Below are positions 1-9,681 of a stretch of 64,000 bases of DNA, one piece after another. Location: NCBI GenBank assembly GCA_900550195.1, contig URRB01000011.1, positions 7,471 to 71,470 of the forward strand, given 5' to 3'. This DNA comes from an uncultured Collinsella sp. Lineage in GTDB: Bacteria > Actinomycetota > Coriobacteriia > Coriobacteriales > Coriobacteriaceae. The position numbers and the translations under genes were made by a program. Below the pieces are notes generated by a model. That model was not told the DNA's origin and did not search any database. It saw only the letters and a list, made by a program, of their open reading frames with translations. Numbering within the stretch: the first letter of the stretch is position 1; the number at the start of each line of letters is the position of its first letter.

Positions 1-781
1 GCAGTACCACGATCACGTACAACACGCCCGAGAGCAGGCCATACGTCGCAGTGTAGACGCCCATGGCGTGATACATATTCTCCTTGGACGAAAGATAGCG
101 GTCATTAGAGGCGCGGAACTTGGAGCGCTCAGCCTCCTCGTTCGCAAAACTCTTGACCACGCGCATGCCTGCCAGCGAATCCTGCAGCTGAGCATTAATA
201 CCGCTGATCTTTTTGCGGTTGTCGCTGAAGACCTCGCGCATGCGCATGTTCTGCCAAAACATGATGACCGCAAACACCGCCGTCACCACGGCCATAGCAA
301 GCGCCAGCACCGGGGCAATAGCAAAGAGGATCACAAACGAGCCGACGATCTCGATGCCGCAGATGATAATCCACTCGGGCACGTGGTGTGCCGCCTCGCA
401 GATATCGAACAGGTCGTTGACCACGCGGCTCATCATGTCACCCGAGCTGTTGCGATCGAAGTACGCAAAGCTAAAGCGCTCGTACTGATCGAACAGGTCC
501 TCGCGCATCTTGGACTCCATGCGCGCGCCCATCACGTGGCCCCAGTAACTCACAAAGTAGCGACAGGCGCAACGGATGGCATACATCAGTACCAGGCCAA
601 CCGCGATCATGCCGAGTGCCTGCATAATAGCAGCCTGACCCTGGGTAAAGAGCCCGCCGGTCAGATTGCGCAGAATGATAGGAAACGCCAGGTCAATGGC
701 GGCAAGCACCAGGGCACAAACAGTATCGGCAACAAAAAGCCCCATCTGGGGCTCGTAATACGAAAGAAACCTCTTCAGCAT
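1..781 (-). CDS. ABC transporter, membrane/ATPase subunit (5' part only)
   Basis: The gene enters at the left edge and is read leftward; only its first 260 codons lie in the window. It starts with ATG at 781. The visible part is a typical type I exporter transmembrane domain: alternating hydrophobic helices, then the conserved loop QLQDSLAGMRVVKSFANEE, which in this family precedes the last helices and the nucleotide-binding domain. The ATPase half would lie outside the window, so substrate and direction are inferred only from the fold (MsbA/LmrA-like exporters). Such proteins act as homo- or heterodimers in the cytoplasmic membrane. A hairpin separates it from the Nudix gene upstream, so it is probably transcribed separately or with partial read-through. 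Confidence 0.85.
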   Translation of the reverse strand, partial: MLKRFLSYYEPQMGLFVADTVCALVLAAIDLAFPIILRNLTGGLFTQGQAAIMQALGMIAVGLVLMYAIRCACRYFVSYWGHVMGARMESKMREDLFDQYERFSFAYFDRNSSGDMMSRVVNDLFDICEAAHHVPEWIIICGIEIVGSFVILFAIAPVLALAMAVVTAVFAVIMFWQNMRMREVFSDNRKKISGINAQLQDSLAGMRVVKSFANEEAERSKFRASNDRYLSSKENMYHAMGVYTATYGLLSGVLYVIVVL

Positions 782-812
782 GTGATCCTCAAAGAAATAT
801 CAGCAACGTAAG

Positions 813-851
813 GCCCTGGGACAAAGCAATCAGCAGTACTTGTCCCAGGGC
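813..851 (-). terminator. Hairpin downstream of the Nudix gene
   Basis: A perfect 12-bp inverted repeat (813-824 against 840-851) with a 15-nt loop follows the Nudix stop codon. No strong T-run follows it on the minus strand, so termination may be incomplete or the hairpin may protect the 3' end. Confidence 0.45.
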
Positions 852-864
852 TACCCCCCACTCG

Positions 865-1560
865 TTAAAGCTCCGCGCCCCCAAGGCGGTGCGCGATGCT
901 ATCGCAGGCCAAGGCGCCTACGACGGTCTTGGCATCTTCGATCTTGCCGTCGAGCACGGCGTCGATCAGCTCGTGCAGCGGCACCAGATCCACGTTGACA
1001 AACTCGTCATCATCGGGGTTGGGTGCATCGAACTCGAGCTTGGTGGCCAGGTAGATGTGAATGATCTCGTCACAGAAGCCGCAGGACGTGACAATCGACG
1101 TCAAAAAGCGAATGCGACCGGCCCTAAAGCCCGTCTCCTCATGCAGCTCGCGCTTGGCGCAATCGAGCGGGTCCTCGCCTGGATCGAGCTTGCCGGCGGG
1201 AATCTCGACCGTCACGCGGTCGATGGCGGTGCGGTACTGACGCACCAGTACAATCTTGCCGCTCTCGGTCAGTGCCACAACGGCCGCCGCACCCGGATGG
1301 CGAACGATATCGCGAGCGCTGCGGTGACCGTTGGGCAGCTCAACCTCAAGACGGTGGACGTCGAGGATCTTGCCTTTCCAGGCGCACTCCTCCGAAAGAA
1401 TCTTCTCGTGCAGCTCGGCATCGTGCGGGTCGTCGTCGCCCAGCACCAGCGCCGGCTCGTCAGCGACCTCGCCACCAGGCTCGCCCTCGGCGTGCCCATA
1501 TATGCGGCTATCTTCCTCGACGATCTGCGCATCCACGAGCTCTTCGTTCTTCTCGTCCAT
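865..1560 (-). CDS. Nudix hydrolase, ADP-ribose pyrophosphatase type
   Basis: A 231-residue protein with a complete Nudix box: G, five residues, E, seven residues, REL-x-EE-x-G (GKLDPGEDPLDCAKRELHEE followed by TGF), which binds the catalytic divalent metal. The family hydrolyses nucleoside diphosphates linked to another moiety; layout and the upstream IVLVRQYR strand fit ADP-ribose pyrophosphatases. The first about 50 residues are an acidic extension not needed for the Nudix fold. I prefer the ATG at 1560 over one at 1569 because a GAGAGGG ribosome-binding site stands nine bases before it. It lies 21 bp after purD and is probably co-transcribed. Substrate preference is inferred, not visible. 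Confidence 0.85.
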   Translation of the reverse strand: MDEKNEELVDAQIVEEDSRIYGHAEGEPGGEVADEPALVLGDDDPHDAELHEKILSEECAWKGKILDVHRLEVELPNGHRSARDIVRHPGAAAVVALTESGKIVLVRQYRTAIDRVTVEIPAGKLDPGEDPLDCAKRELHEETGFRAGRIRFLTSIVTSCGFCDEIIHIYLATKLEFDAPNPDDDEFVNVDLVPLHELIDAVLDGKIEDAKTVVGALACDSIAHRLGGAEL

Positions 1561-1581
1561 CCGTCTCATCCCTCTCGGACT

Positions 1582-2886
1582 TTAGGCATCCCAGGCGTCA
1601 CGGCCACGCAGCGCGCGCAGACCGATGTCATGACGCAGGGTCTTGCCCTCAAAATCAATCTTCTCGCAGGCCTCGTAGGCAAGGTTGCGAGCGTTTTCGA
1701 ACGTGTCGCCCAGAGCGGTCACGGCAAGCACGCGGCCACCGTTGGTCACGAGCTGGCCGCCCACCACGGCAGTGCCCGCGTGGTACACGGTCACGTTCTC
1801 CATGGCCTCGGCATCCTCAATACCGGTGATGACCTTACCTTTCTCGTAGCTGCCGGGGTAGCCCGCGCTCGTCAGGACAACGGCCACGGCCCACTCGTCA
1901 CGCCAGTCGAGTTCAATCTGATCGAGCTCGCAGTTGGCACAAGCCAGCATGACCTCAACCAGGTCGTTCTTAAGGCGCGGCAGCACGACCTGCGTCTCGG
2001 GGTCGCCAAAGCGGGCATTGAACTCCAGCACCTTGGGGCCGGCAGGCGTGAGCATAAAGCCGCCGTACAGGCAGCCGCGGTAGTCGATACCCTCGACAGC
2101 GAGCTCGGCCACGGTCTGCTCCATGACCTTCACCATCGTGGCGTGCTCCTCGTCAGTCACGATGGGCACCGGGCTGTAGACGCCCATGCCACCGGTGTTG
2201 GGGCCCTTGTCGCCCTCGAGCGCGCGCTTGTGGTCCTGCGAGGTGGCCATGGGGCGAACGGTCTTGCCGTCGGTAAAGGCCAGCAGCGAGCACTCGGGGC
2301 CAACGAGCATCTCCTCGATAACCACGGTGTTGCCGGCATCGCCAAAGGTGCCGCCAAAACACTCGCGCACGGCCTCCTCGGCCTGCTCAAGTTCGGTCGC
2401 CACGATAACGCCCTTGCCCGCGGCAAGGCCGTCGGCCTTGACGACCAGCGGGGCGCCCTGCTCGCGCACGTAGGCAAGAGCCGAAGCCTCGTCGGTAAAC
2501 GAGCCGTAGGCCGCCGTCGGGATACCGGCGCGCTCCATGAGCTGCTTGGAGAACAGCTTGGAGCCCTCCATCTGGGCGCCCTCGGCACCCGGGCCAAAGC
2601 AGGGAATACCCGCCGCGCGTACGGCGTCGGCCACGCCCGCCACGAGCGGAGCCTCGGGGCCAATTACCACGAGTCCGCATCCGTGGCTCTGTGCAAACGC
2701 CGCCACGGCCGCAGGATCGCAATCGTCGAGAACAACGTTCTCGCCACAGCTCGCGGTGCCGCCGTTACCCGGCGCGATGTAGAGCTTGCCGGCGCGCGGT
2801 GATGCTGCGAGCTTAGCTGCCAAAGCATGCTCGCGGCCGCCGCTGCCCAACAACAGGATGTCGATGGTTTGAGTGTCCGCCTTCAA
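1582..2886 (-). CDS. purD: Phosphoribosylamine-glycine ligase (GAR synthetase)
   Basis: PurD joins phosphoribosylamine and glycine with ATP to give GAR, the second step of de novo purine synthesis in the cytosol. The N-terminal GSGGREHALAAKL loop and the ATP-grasp core with GGMGVYSPVP and EFNARFGDPETQ are diagnostic. An open frame continues upstream to an ATG at 3054, but that extension would overlap the end of purA and lacks a ribosome site. The TTG at 2886 has GAGGAGG six bases upstream and gives a 434-residue protein, the usual family length. purA lies directly upstream, so two purine genes are neighbours, and a hairpin at 2943-2980 lies between them. Confidence 0.95.
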   Translation of the reverse strand: MKADTQTIDILLLGSGGREHALAAKLAASPRAGKLYIAPGNGGTASCGENVVLDDCDPAAVAAFAQSHGCGLVVIGPEAPLVAGVADAVRAAGIPCFGPGAEGAQMEGSKLFSKQLMERAGIPTAAYGSFTDEASALAYVREQGAPLVVKADGLAAGKGVIVATELEQAEEAVRECFGGTFGDAGNTVVIEEMLVGPECSLLAFTDGKTVRPMATSQDHKRALEGDKGPNTGGMGVYSPVPIVTDEEHATMVKVMEQTVAELAVEGIDYRGCLYGGFMLTPAGPKVLEFNARFGDPETQVVLPRLKNDLVEVMLACANCELDQIELDWRDEWAVAVVLTSAGYPGSYEKGKVITGIEDAEAMENVTVYHAGTAVVGGQLVTNGGRVLAVTALGDTFENARNLAYEACEKIDFEGKTLRHDIGLRALRGRDAWDA

Positions 2887-2942
2887 GGGTGCCTCCTCTA
2901 TGGATGAACGGCCCGCTCCGCGCGAGCCCTTTGCAAGCAAAT

Positions 2943-2980
2943 ATACCCCTCGGCCGCCCGTCCGGGCTGCAAAGGGGTAT
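2943..2980 (-). terminator. Probable purA terminator hairpin
   Basis: An 8-bp outer stem (2943-2950 with 2973-2980) encloses further GC pairing. It is followed on the minus strand by a short AT-rich stretch. It lies between the purA stop and the purD start and may attenuate read-through. Confidence 0.45.
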
Positions 2981-3004
2981 GTCGCAATAACCAAATAGTC
3001 CCGA

Positions 3005-4291
<1,287 letters not shown>

Positions 4292-4384
4292 GTTTACTCC
4301 TTACATTCATGGACTGTCTACGCGCCACGCCGGCACGCAGAAGCACAAAACATTCCCAGTATACCCGTGCAACGGGCGCCTGTC

Positions 4385-5776
4385 CTACTCCTCGGTATGC
4401 GCCCCATCAAGCTCATAGAACTTGGTGGATGCCGGCAGGAACATCAGGTCGACGTCACCGATCGGGCCCGAACGGTTCTTGGCCACGACGATACGCGTAA
4501 CGCCCTCGCCGGGTCGATCGTCACGCGAGGCCTCGGCCTCATCGGCGGAGCGGTCCAAGAACATAACGATGTCGGCGTCCTGCTCGATGGAGCCCGATTC
4601 ACGCAGGTCGGACAGCTGCGGGCGCTTGCCGGTACGGGACTCAACCTGACGCGACAGCTGCGACAGTGCAATGAGCGGGATCTTGAGCTCCTTGGCCATG
4701 ATCTTTAAACCACGCGACATCTCGGAGACCTCGACGGTACGGCTCTCGGAGCGACGCCCCGGCGGAGGACTCACCAGCTGCAGGTAGTCCAGGATGATGA
4801 TCGCCTTCTCCTTGTTGTGGAGCATGCGGCGGCTCTTGGCGCGGATCTCGGTCACCGTGGTGCCGGGCGTATCGTCAATCAGAATGTCGAGCTTAGACAA
4901 GGTCTGCGTGGCCTCGTTGATATTGGCCCACTGCTCGGGGCTAATGCGGCCCGTACGGAAGTCGCTGATTGAGATCATGGCGTAGGCGCAAATCAGGCGC
5001 TGGGCAATTTCCTTGCCCGACATCTCCAGCGAGAAGAAGCCGACGGTATAACCAGCAGCGGCAGCGTTAAGTGCCAGGTTCAAAGCGAACGACGTCTTAC
5101 CTACAGCAGGACGGGCGCCGATAATGATGAGCTGACCCTCGCGGAAGCCCATGAGCATGCGGTCGAGCGACGGGAAGCCCGTGGGCACGCCCGCAGCCTG
5201 GCCACCGGCCTGGCACACTTCCTCGGCCTCGTTATAGGCCTCGACCATAAACTCGGTCAGCGTCTTGTAGCTCGACTTGACCTCGCGCGCCGTAACCTTG
5301 AGCAGCTTGCTCTCGGCCAGCTCCACGACCTCTTTGGTGTCGGTAGGGGCGTTATAGGCCAGCGCGTTGATCTCGTTAGTGGCGCCGATCAGCTCACGCA
5401 GCATTGAATCGCGGCGAACGATGGCGGCATGGTGCTGCCAGTTCACGAGCGACAGAGTCTGACCCATCAACTCCAAAATGTACGCTTCGCCGCCCACGGC
5501 ATCGAGCTTGTTGATGCTGCGCAGGTAATCGATCAGCGAGATGGAGTCGATGGGAATGCGGCTGTTGTACATATCGACCATCGCGGTATAGATGGTCTTA
5601 TGAATGGGCCGGTAGAAGTCATCGGGCTGCAGCTCGACCTGGGCCTCCTCGACCACCTCGGGCGATAGCAGCATAGCGGCCAGTACATTGGCCTCTGCAT
5701 CTTGGTTTTGGGGAAGACCCAACTTTGAGCCGCGGTCCTCAACCGTCAGCCCGGTCTCCCTATCGTCATATGCCAT
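4385..5776 (-). CDS. dnaB: Replicative DNA helicase
   Basis: DnaB is the hexameric 5'-3' helicase that drives the replication fork. The N-terminal domain (PQNQDAEANVLAAMLL) binds primase. The RecA-like C-terminal domain has a Walker A motif (GARPAVGKTSFALN), a Walker B segment (AIIILDYLQLV) and the arginine-rich DnaB signature. The protein is 463 residues from the ATG at 5776, chosen because GAGGA lies five bases upstream; ATGs at 5782 and 5788 lack a good site. No intein or insertion is visible. It follows the rpsF-ssb-rpsR-rplI cluster but is separated from it by a strong terminator, so it probably has its own promoter. Confidence 0.97.
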   Translation of the reverse strand: MAYDDRETGLTVEDRGSKLGLPQNQDAEANVLAAMLLSPEVVEEAQVELQPDDFYRPIHKTIYTAMVDMYNSRIPIDSISLIDYLRSINKLDAVGGEAYILELMGQTLSLVNWQHHAAIVRRDSMLRELIGATNEINALAYNAPTDTKEVVELAESKLLKVTAREVKSSYKTLTEFMVEAYNEAEEVCQAGGQAAGVPTGFPSLDRMLMGFREGQLIIIGARPAVGKTSFALNLALNAAAAGYTVGFFSLEMSGKEIAQRLICAYAMISISDFRTGRISPEQWANINEATQTLSKLDILIDDTPGTTVTEIRAKSRRMLHNKEKAIIILDYLQLVSPPPGRRSESRTVEVSEMSRGLKIMAKELKIPLIALSQLSRQVESRTGKRPQLSDLRESGSIEQDADIVMFLDRSADEAEASRDDRPGEGVTRIVVAKNRSGPIGDVDLMFLPASTKFYELDGAHTEE

Positions 5777-5930
5777 GAGCATCCTCATTCATATCGCTTG
5801 CGAGCATCCATAGTATCAGCCACGGTCCCAAAACGCGCCGCGCGCCGCCAATCATCACCGAACCAAACGGATGAACGGTCCTGTATATAGGACTTCGACG
5901 TAACGCTCACCATGACACTCACTCAGCGCA

Positions 5931-5967
5931 TAAAAATAAAAGGGCGCCCCGGTTTCCCAGAGCGCCC
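5931..5967 (-). terminator. Rho-independent terminator after rplI
   Basis: A GGGCGC/GCGCCC stem (5942-5947 with 5962-5967) is followed on the minus strand by a T-rich run. It ends the rpsF-ssb-rpsR-rplI transcript. Confidence 0.85.
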
Positions 5968-6001
5968 TTCTTAGAACAAGATTGTTGCGTTGCAGCAAAT
6001 G

Positions 6002-6541
6002 CTACTCGGCAGCAGCCTCAGTCTCGACCTCGGCGGTCTCGGCCTCGGCGACCTCAGCGGCCTCCTCGACCTCAGCCTCGGCAGCGAGCTCCTCGGCGGT
6101 AACGCCGACGAGAACGACAACTTCGGCCTTGATCTCGCGGTACAGCGAGATGGCAACGGTGTGGGCACCGGCAACCTTGATGGGCTTACCGAGCTCGACG
6201 CGCTTGCGGTCGATGTCCATACCGAGCTGAGCCTTGATGGCGTCAGCGATCATAGCGGCGGTAACGGAGCCAAAGAGGATGCCCTCGTCGCCGACCTTGA
6301 CGTCAACGGTGACCGTCTTGCCCTCGAAGGCAGCCTTGGTCTCGTTGGCGGTAGCCAGACGGACGGCCTCGCGCTTGGCGATGTTGTTGCGACGCTCGTC
6401 AAGCTGCTTGAGGTTGCCCTTGGTGGCGGCAACAGCGAGCTTCTTGGGGAACAGGAAGTTCTCAGCGTAACCCTGAGCGACCTCTACGACGTCACCCTCG
6501 CCGCCCTTGCCCTTGATCTCATCGAGAAGAATAACCTTCAT
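6002..6541 (-). CDS. rplI: 50S ribosomal protein L9
   Basis: L9 binds 23S rRNA near the base of the L1 stalk and helps hold the reading frame. The N-terminal domain opens with MKVILLDEIKGKGGEGDVVE and has the conserved GYAENFLFPKKLA segment, followed by the long helix and the C-terminal RNA-binding domain. At 179 residues it is about 30 longer than the usual L9. The extra length is a tail of alternating Glu and Ala from about residue 148, which may be disordered. It is the last gene of the rpsF-ssb-rpsR-rplI cluster, 15 bp after rpsR, and precedes a strong terminator. Confidence 0.97.
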   Translation of the reverse strand: MKVILLDEIKGKGGEGDVVEVAQGYAENFLFPKKLAVAATKGNLKQLDERRNNIAKREAVRLATANETKAAFEGKTVTVDVKVGDEGILFGSVTAAMIADAIKAQLGMDIDRKRVELGKPIKVAGAHTVAISLYREIKAEVVVLVGVTAEELAAEAEVEEAAEVAEAETAEVETEAAAE

Positions 6542-6556
6542 GATGCGTCTCCCTTC

Positions 6557-6823
6557 TTAGCCGCGGTCGCGGTTGCCACGAGAGGAAACCACGGGGACGG
6601 TGTACGGCAGGAGAGCCATCTCGCGGGCGCGCTTGATGGCGTTGGCGATGTCATGCTGATGCTGCGTGCAAGCGCCAGTGACGCGACGGGGCTTGATCTT
6701 GCCACGGTCGGTCATGTACTTACGGAGAAGCTGAGTGTCCTTATAGTCGATGAACTCAGTGTTCTCCTTGCAGAACTGGCAGTACTTACGACGCGGCTGA
6801 CGTGCAGAAAAATCATTAGCCAT
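6557..6823 (-). CDS. rpsR: 30S ribosomal protein S18
   Basis: S18 pairs with S6 on the platform of the 30S subunit. The 88-residue sequence has the CQFCKENTEFIDYKD segment, with a Cys pair that may bind zinc, and the conserved RKYMTDRGKIKPRRVTG block. An open frame runs further upstream, but the ATG at 6823, with AAAGGT before it, gives the normal length. It sits between ssb and rplI in the usual bacterial order and is presumably co-transcribed with rpsF, its binding partner. Confidence 0.97.
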   Translation of the reverse strand: MANDFSARQPRRKYCQFCKENTEFIDYKDTQLLRKYMTDRGKIKPRRVTGACTQHQHDIANAIKRAREMALLPYTVPVVSSRGNRDRG

Positions 6824-6895
6824 GTCAAAATACCTTTCATTTGGCAACTTCGGCGAACCGAAGCCGCCTCTCACTCAAAAATAGGTGAACAACCC

Positions 6896-7348
6896 TTAGA
6901 ACGGGATGTCCTCATCGTAGACGTCGACCGCGGGCGGCGTAGCCACCGGCGCGGCAGGACGTGCTGCGGGCGCGGGAGCTGCGGGGGCGTAACCGCCCTG
7001 GTCGTAGCCACCCTGGCCACCACGGGAGCTCATAAACTCGATCTCATCGACGATGACCTCAAGCTTGCTCCGGCGCTGGCCGTCGCGCTCCCAAGAGCTG
7101 TAGCGCAGCTTGCCCTCGATCGCGACCTTGTTTCCCTTTGCCAGGAAACGGCTCACGGCCTCGGCGCGGGTGCCGAACATAGTGCAGTCGACAAAGTTGG
7201 GATAGTCCTCCCACTCGCCAGTCTGCGCGTTGCGGCGACGATCGTTCACGGCGACGCCAAAGGACAAAACCTGGGTTCCGCCGGCAGTGGCGCGCAGCTC
7301 GGGATCGCGGGTGAGATTACCGGTGATGTTCACTCGATTGATGCTCAT
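6896..7348 (-). CDS. ssb: Single-stranded DNA-binding protein
   Basis: SSB coats single-stranded DNA at forks and recruits repair proteins. The N-terminal OB fold begins MSINRVNITGNLTRDPELR and covers about 105 residues. A Gly/Pro/Ala-rich linker follows, and the protein ends in the acidic tip DEDIPF, the conserved docking site for partner proteins. Length is 150 residues, normal for bacterial SSB. It is encoded between rpsF and rpsR. Confidence 0.96.
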   Translation of the reverse strand: MSINRVNITGNLTRDPELRATAGGTQVLSFGVAVNDRRRNAQTGEWEDYPNFVDCTMFGTRAEAVSRFLAKGNKVAIEGKLRYSSWERDGQRRSKLEVIVDEIEFMSSRGGQGGYDQGGYAPAAPAPAARPAAPVATPPAVDVYDEDIPF

Positions 7349-7396
7349 AACTCACTACTTCCTCTTGGGGCACAAGCCCAGTCCAAAACGACAGTC

Positions 7397-7690
7397 TTAC
7401 TCCTGGTCGTCGCGACGGACGATCATGTGGCGGACCACAGCGTCGGTGATGCGCAGGACGCGATCAAGCTCGGCGATCTGGGTAGGATCTGCGTGGAAGT
7501 TGATGAGGGTGTAGTCACCATCGGTGAGGTCGTTGATCTCGTAGGCGAGCTTGCGCTTGCCCCACTCGTCAACGGAGTCGACCTTGCCAGCGCCCTCAGC
7601 GATCGTGGTATCGATACGCTTCATAACAGCGAGACGAGTCTCGGGGTCGAGCGACGGGTCAACAAAGAACAGCAGTTCATAAGCCTTCAT
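7397..7690 (-). CDS. rpsF: 30S ribosomal protein S6
   Basis: S6 binds S18 and 16S rRNA on the 30S platform. The 97-residue protein starts MKAYELLFFVDPSLDPE and has the ferredoxin-like pattern of the family, with the KRKLAYEINDLTDGDY segment. The ATG at 7690 has a near-perfect AGAGGAGGTGA ribosome site; seven further upstream codons are open but unsupported. It is the first gene of the cluster and has its own promoter and a leader hairpin. Confidence 0.96.
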   Translation of the reverse strand: MKAYELLFFVDPSLDPETRLAVMKRIDTTIAEGAGKVDSVDEWGKRKLAYEINDLTDGDYTLINFHADPTQIAELDRVLRITDAVVRHMIVRRDDQE

Positions 7691-7717
7691 ATTGTCACCT
7701 CCTCTGGGCAAATGTGG

Positions 7718-7744
7718 CTTCAGGTCGTGAAGGTGCGCCTGAAG
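7718..7744 (-). promoter_or_regulatory. Hairpin in the rpsF leader
   Basis: A 7-bp inverted repeat (7718-7724 with 7738-7744) with a 13-nt loop lies in the rpsF 5' leader, just upstream of the ribosome site. rpsF leaders in many bacteria carry an S6:S18-binding structure used for autoregulation. I infer a similar role from position only and have not matched the consensus. Confidence 0.4.
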
Positions 7745-7761
7745 CAGGAAAAGACTTGGTA

Positions 7762-7790
7762 ATAATATCTTTCAACCTCCCAGGCCGCAA
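7762..7790 (-). promoter_or_regulatory. Likely sigma-70-type promoter of rpsF
   Basis: On the minus strand a TTGCGG -35 box (7785-7790) and a TATTAT -10 box (7762-7767) are separated by 17 bp, about 70 bp before the rpsF start codon. Confidence 0.6.
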
Positions 7791-8149
7791 GAATATGCAG
7801 CTACAACCTCATGACCTCCACATATGTCCATGCTCGCACCACGTTTCATGCGCATTCCAACCAAATGCCGACCAAGAGCTTGACGGATTTGTGGACAAGA
7901 TACGGTGCTGCGGGGACAAGCTGAGCCAAGCCACAGGTCAACGGGCACAAGGCTGTGGTCGCAAAATGCATACCAGTGGTCCACAGCACCACCCAAAGAT
8001 TTTTAAATTCATTGCCAAGTCGCTTATGAATACCCCTTTTGAACAATTGAGTTGATCAACCACGCTGGTCGGAAGCCGTTTTTTGGCACCTCAAACCCCA
8101 CTGCAACGCCAAGCGCGGCCGAGCGTTTTAAAAAATGCCAACTTTTCTG
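7791..8149. other. Intergenic stretch without a credible gene
   Basis: The open frames here are short, lack ribosome sites and read as shadows. The only recognisable item is one TGTGGACAA (7890-7898), the reverse complement of TTGTCCACA, a DnaA-box form of high-GC actinobacteria. One copy alone is weak evidence. The rpsF transcript starts from the left end and the tRNA-Ser transcript from the right end. Confidence 0.5.
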
Positions 8150-8178
8150 TTTGCACTTTGCGATTCCTCGTGTATACT
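8150..8178 (+). promoter_or_regulatory. Promoter of the tRNA-Ser pair
   Basis: TTTGCA at 8150-8155 and TATACT at 8173-8178, spaced 17 bp, lie 17 bp before the first tRNA-Ser. Confidence 0.65.
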
Positions 8179-8194
8179 GACTTTCGCATTTAAC

Positions 8195-8285
8195 GGAGAG
8201 TTGTCCGAGTGGCCGAAGGAGCACGATTGGAAATCGTGTAGGCGTCAAAAGCGTCTCCAGGGTTCAAATCCCTGACTCTCCGCCA
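8195..8285 (+). tRNA. tRNA-Ser (GGA)
   Basis: A 91-nt cloverleaf with acceptor GGAGAGT paired to ACTCTCC, discriminator G and an encoded CCA. The anticodon loop TTGGAAA gives GGA. A long variable arm (GGCGTCAAAAGCGTC) is the hallmark of serine tRNAs. Confidence 0.97.
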
Positions 8286-8294
8286 GTTAATTCC

Positions 8295-8323
8295 AAAGCA
8301 GGCCTTCGAGCCTGCTTTGTTTT
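8295..8323 (+). terminator. Terminator between the two tRNA-Ser genes
   Basis: A 9-bp perfect stem (8295-8303 with 8310-8318) with a CTTCGA loop is followed by a T-rich run. Confidence 0.85.
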
Positions 8324-8333
8324 TACCCCACGC

Positions 8334-8424
8334 GGAGGGGTGGCAGAGTGGTTGAATGCGGCGGTCTCGAAAACCGTTTGGCCTGTATAAGGTCACGAGG
8401 GTTCGAATCCCTCCTCCTCCGCCA
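8334..8424 (+). tRNA. tRNA-Ser (CGA)
   Basis: A 91-nt cloverleaf with acceptor GGAGGGG (one G-U pair), an encoded CCA and anticodon loop CTCGAAA (CGA). A long variable arm is present. It follows tRNA-Ser(GGA) by 48 bp, with a terminator between them, so it may rely on read-through or its own promoter. Confidence 0.97.
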
Positions 8425-8436
8425 TTAGATGGTATG

Positions 8437-8459
8437 AGCCCCAGCAATGGGGCTTTTTT
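8437..8459 (+). terminator. Terminator after tRNA-Ser (CGA)
   Basis: AGCCCC (8437-8442) pairs with GGGGCT (8449-8454) and runs into six T residues. Confidence 0.85.
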
Positions 8460-8491
8460 GTTATCGAAATACGTCTCGATCCCACGCTTCC

Positions 8492-8571
8492 CCAAACATG
8501 TACGTCACCCTCCAAAACCGACATTTTTCGACATCTTTGAAGGCTGACGTACACGTTTGGATTGAGCTCAC
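8492..8571. repeat. 80-bp palindromic repeat, copy 1
   Basis: The element is itself an imperfect palindrome: an arm with TGTACGTCACCCTCCAAA pairs with one near TTTGAAGGCTGACGTACA around a central CGACATTTTTCGACAT. Its reverse complement recurs at 9682-9762 with about 75 of 80 positions matching by eye. It begins 32 bp after the tRNA-Ser terminator and ends 10 bp beyond the stop codon of the nuclease-like gene. It resembles a MITE or a REP-type element. Confidence 0.85.
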
Positions 8572-8581
8572 GGGAGCGGCG

Positions 8582-9589
8582 CTATTCGGAAGGTGCCTCC
8601 TCGTCTCGCATGCTTTTCCAGTTGCGGATAAGTGCCTTGCGTAGTTCGTTTTGTTTTCTCTGGTACCCGGTGTCGGTACAGCGAGGCATGCCGAGTGCTT
8701 CGCGAATGTTGTTCATGGCGCGGTGAAAGGCGAGCTGGCTGCCGAACTGAGCCGAAGTGAGCGTAACGATTCGATATCCCATTTGGGAGAGAACGGCCTC
8801 TCGTTCCGCATCTGCCCCCTTGCGCTCGAACTCATCGTGAAAACCGCCCTTATATTCGATACCGAGCTCCCTGCGCTTATAGGTAATGAGGGCATCGATT
8901 TTGAGTGTTCGGGCTTTTGTGCAATGCCAGAGACGTTGAGGGATCTCGAGCGGTTTGTTGAGTTCGATACCTCGGATACCAACGCCGCCTTCGCTTGTTG
9001 GGAGCGAGAGGGCGATTGCCGAAGCGGTCTCCATAGGCGAGGTCGAGCGATCGTAGATGTGCCTGAGCGCGAGCCGTGCACGTGTGGCACCGGGTTTGCC
9101 GGGGTGCCGATCGAGCAGTTCGGTTATTTCATCCTTGGAGGTGGTGGCTGGTTGCTCGGTATAAGGGTCGGCGGGATTGAGCCTCATGCGATAATCGCCG
9201 CAAACTTCATAGCCATATTCGAGATATTCGATCCTATCCATCCACTCGGCAGCGAGCACGAAGGCGAAGGCTTCGTCGGTGATGAAGATTCCGGACGTCA
9301 ACTCGTTAATATGCTCGTAGGGAAGATTTTGTCCAAGAATGTGGCAAACGACGCCTTTGGTACGAATTCGCTCAAATTCGAATACAACCGCGATATCGAT
9401 AGTCTTAAGCATATCGGACGGAATGCCGCAGTCGGTAAGGGCCTGTCGTATGCGCGCAACACGTTGCTGGGTGGAGATGCCTTGTGCGCCTATCTGGTAG
9501 TCGTGCCGCGCAAGAGACTGAACCAAATTCTGGGGTGCATGATGGACAAGCCATGCGGTTTTATGCGAAATGAGAACAGGGGTATCCAT
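8582..9589 (-). CDS. Accessory protein with a C-terminal nuclease-like domain (DUF559-like)
   Basis: A 335-residue protein that I do not recognise by name. The C-terminal part (about 225-320) has the pattern KIDALI, then GIEYKGGFHDE, then REAVLSQMGYRIVTLT. This D...ExK arrangement followed by a basic strand is that of very-short-patch-repair/DUF559 endonuclease-like folds. The N-terminal two thirds have no motif I can name. The ATG at 9589 is the first in the frame. The gene stands alone, opposite in strand to its neighbours, next to two tRNA-Ser genes and boxed by two inverted copies of a palindromic repeat, all signs of a mobile cassette. A role in defence, repair or toxin function is speculative. 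Confidence 0.6.
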   Translation of the reverse strand: MDTPVLISHKTAWLVHHAPQNLVQSLARHDYQIGAQGISTQQRVARIRQALTDCGIPSDMLKTIDIAVVFEFERIRTKGVVCHILGQNLPYEHINELTSGIFITDEAFAFVLAAEWMDRIEYLEYGYEVCGDYRMRLNPADPYTEQPATTSKDEITELLDRHPGKPGATRARLALRHIYDRSTSPMETASAIALSLPTSEGGVGIRGIELNKPLEIPQRLWHCTKARTLKIDALITYKRRELGIEYKGGFHDEFERKGADAEREAVLSQMGYRIVTLTSAQFGSQLAFHRAMNNIREALGMPRCTDTGYQRKQNELRKALIRNWKSMRDEEAPSE

Positions 9590-9681
9590 TGAGGGCCTCT
9601 CGCTCTGAGCCGGTATCCAACTCTTATGTCCGTTGAAGTGGGGAAATATACCGGATGTGAGTAAATCAACTCACTCATGCT

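Noticed and set aside
889..2802. Long open frame on the plus strand opposite the Nudix gene and purD
   Set aside because: It is the antisense shadow of two well-supported genes; such shadows arise from GC-rich third positions. It has no ribosome site or recognisable domain.
5990..7762. 590-codon plus-strand frame across rplI, rpsR, ssb and rpsF
   Set aside because: It runs antisense through four ribosomal/replication genes and has no homology-like features.
7890..7898. TTGTCCACA-type DnaA box
   Set aside because: A single copy 16 kb from dnaA is not evidence of an origin.
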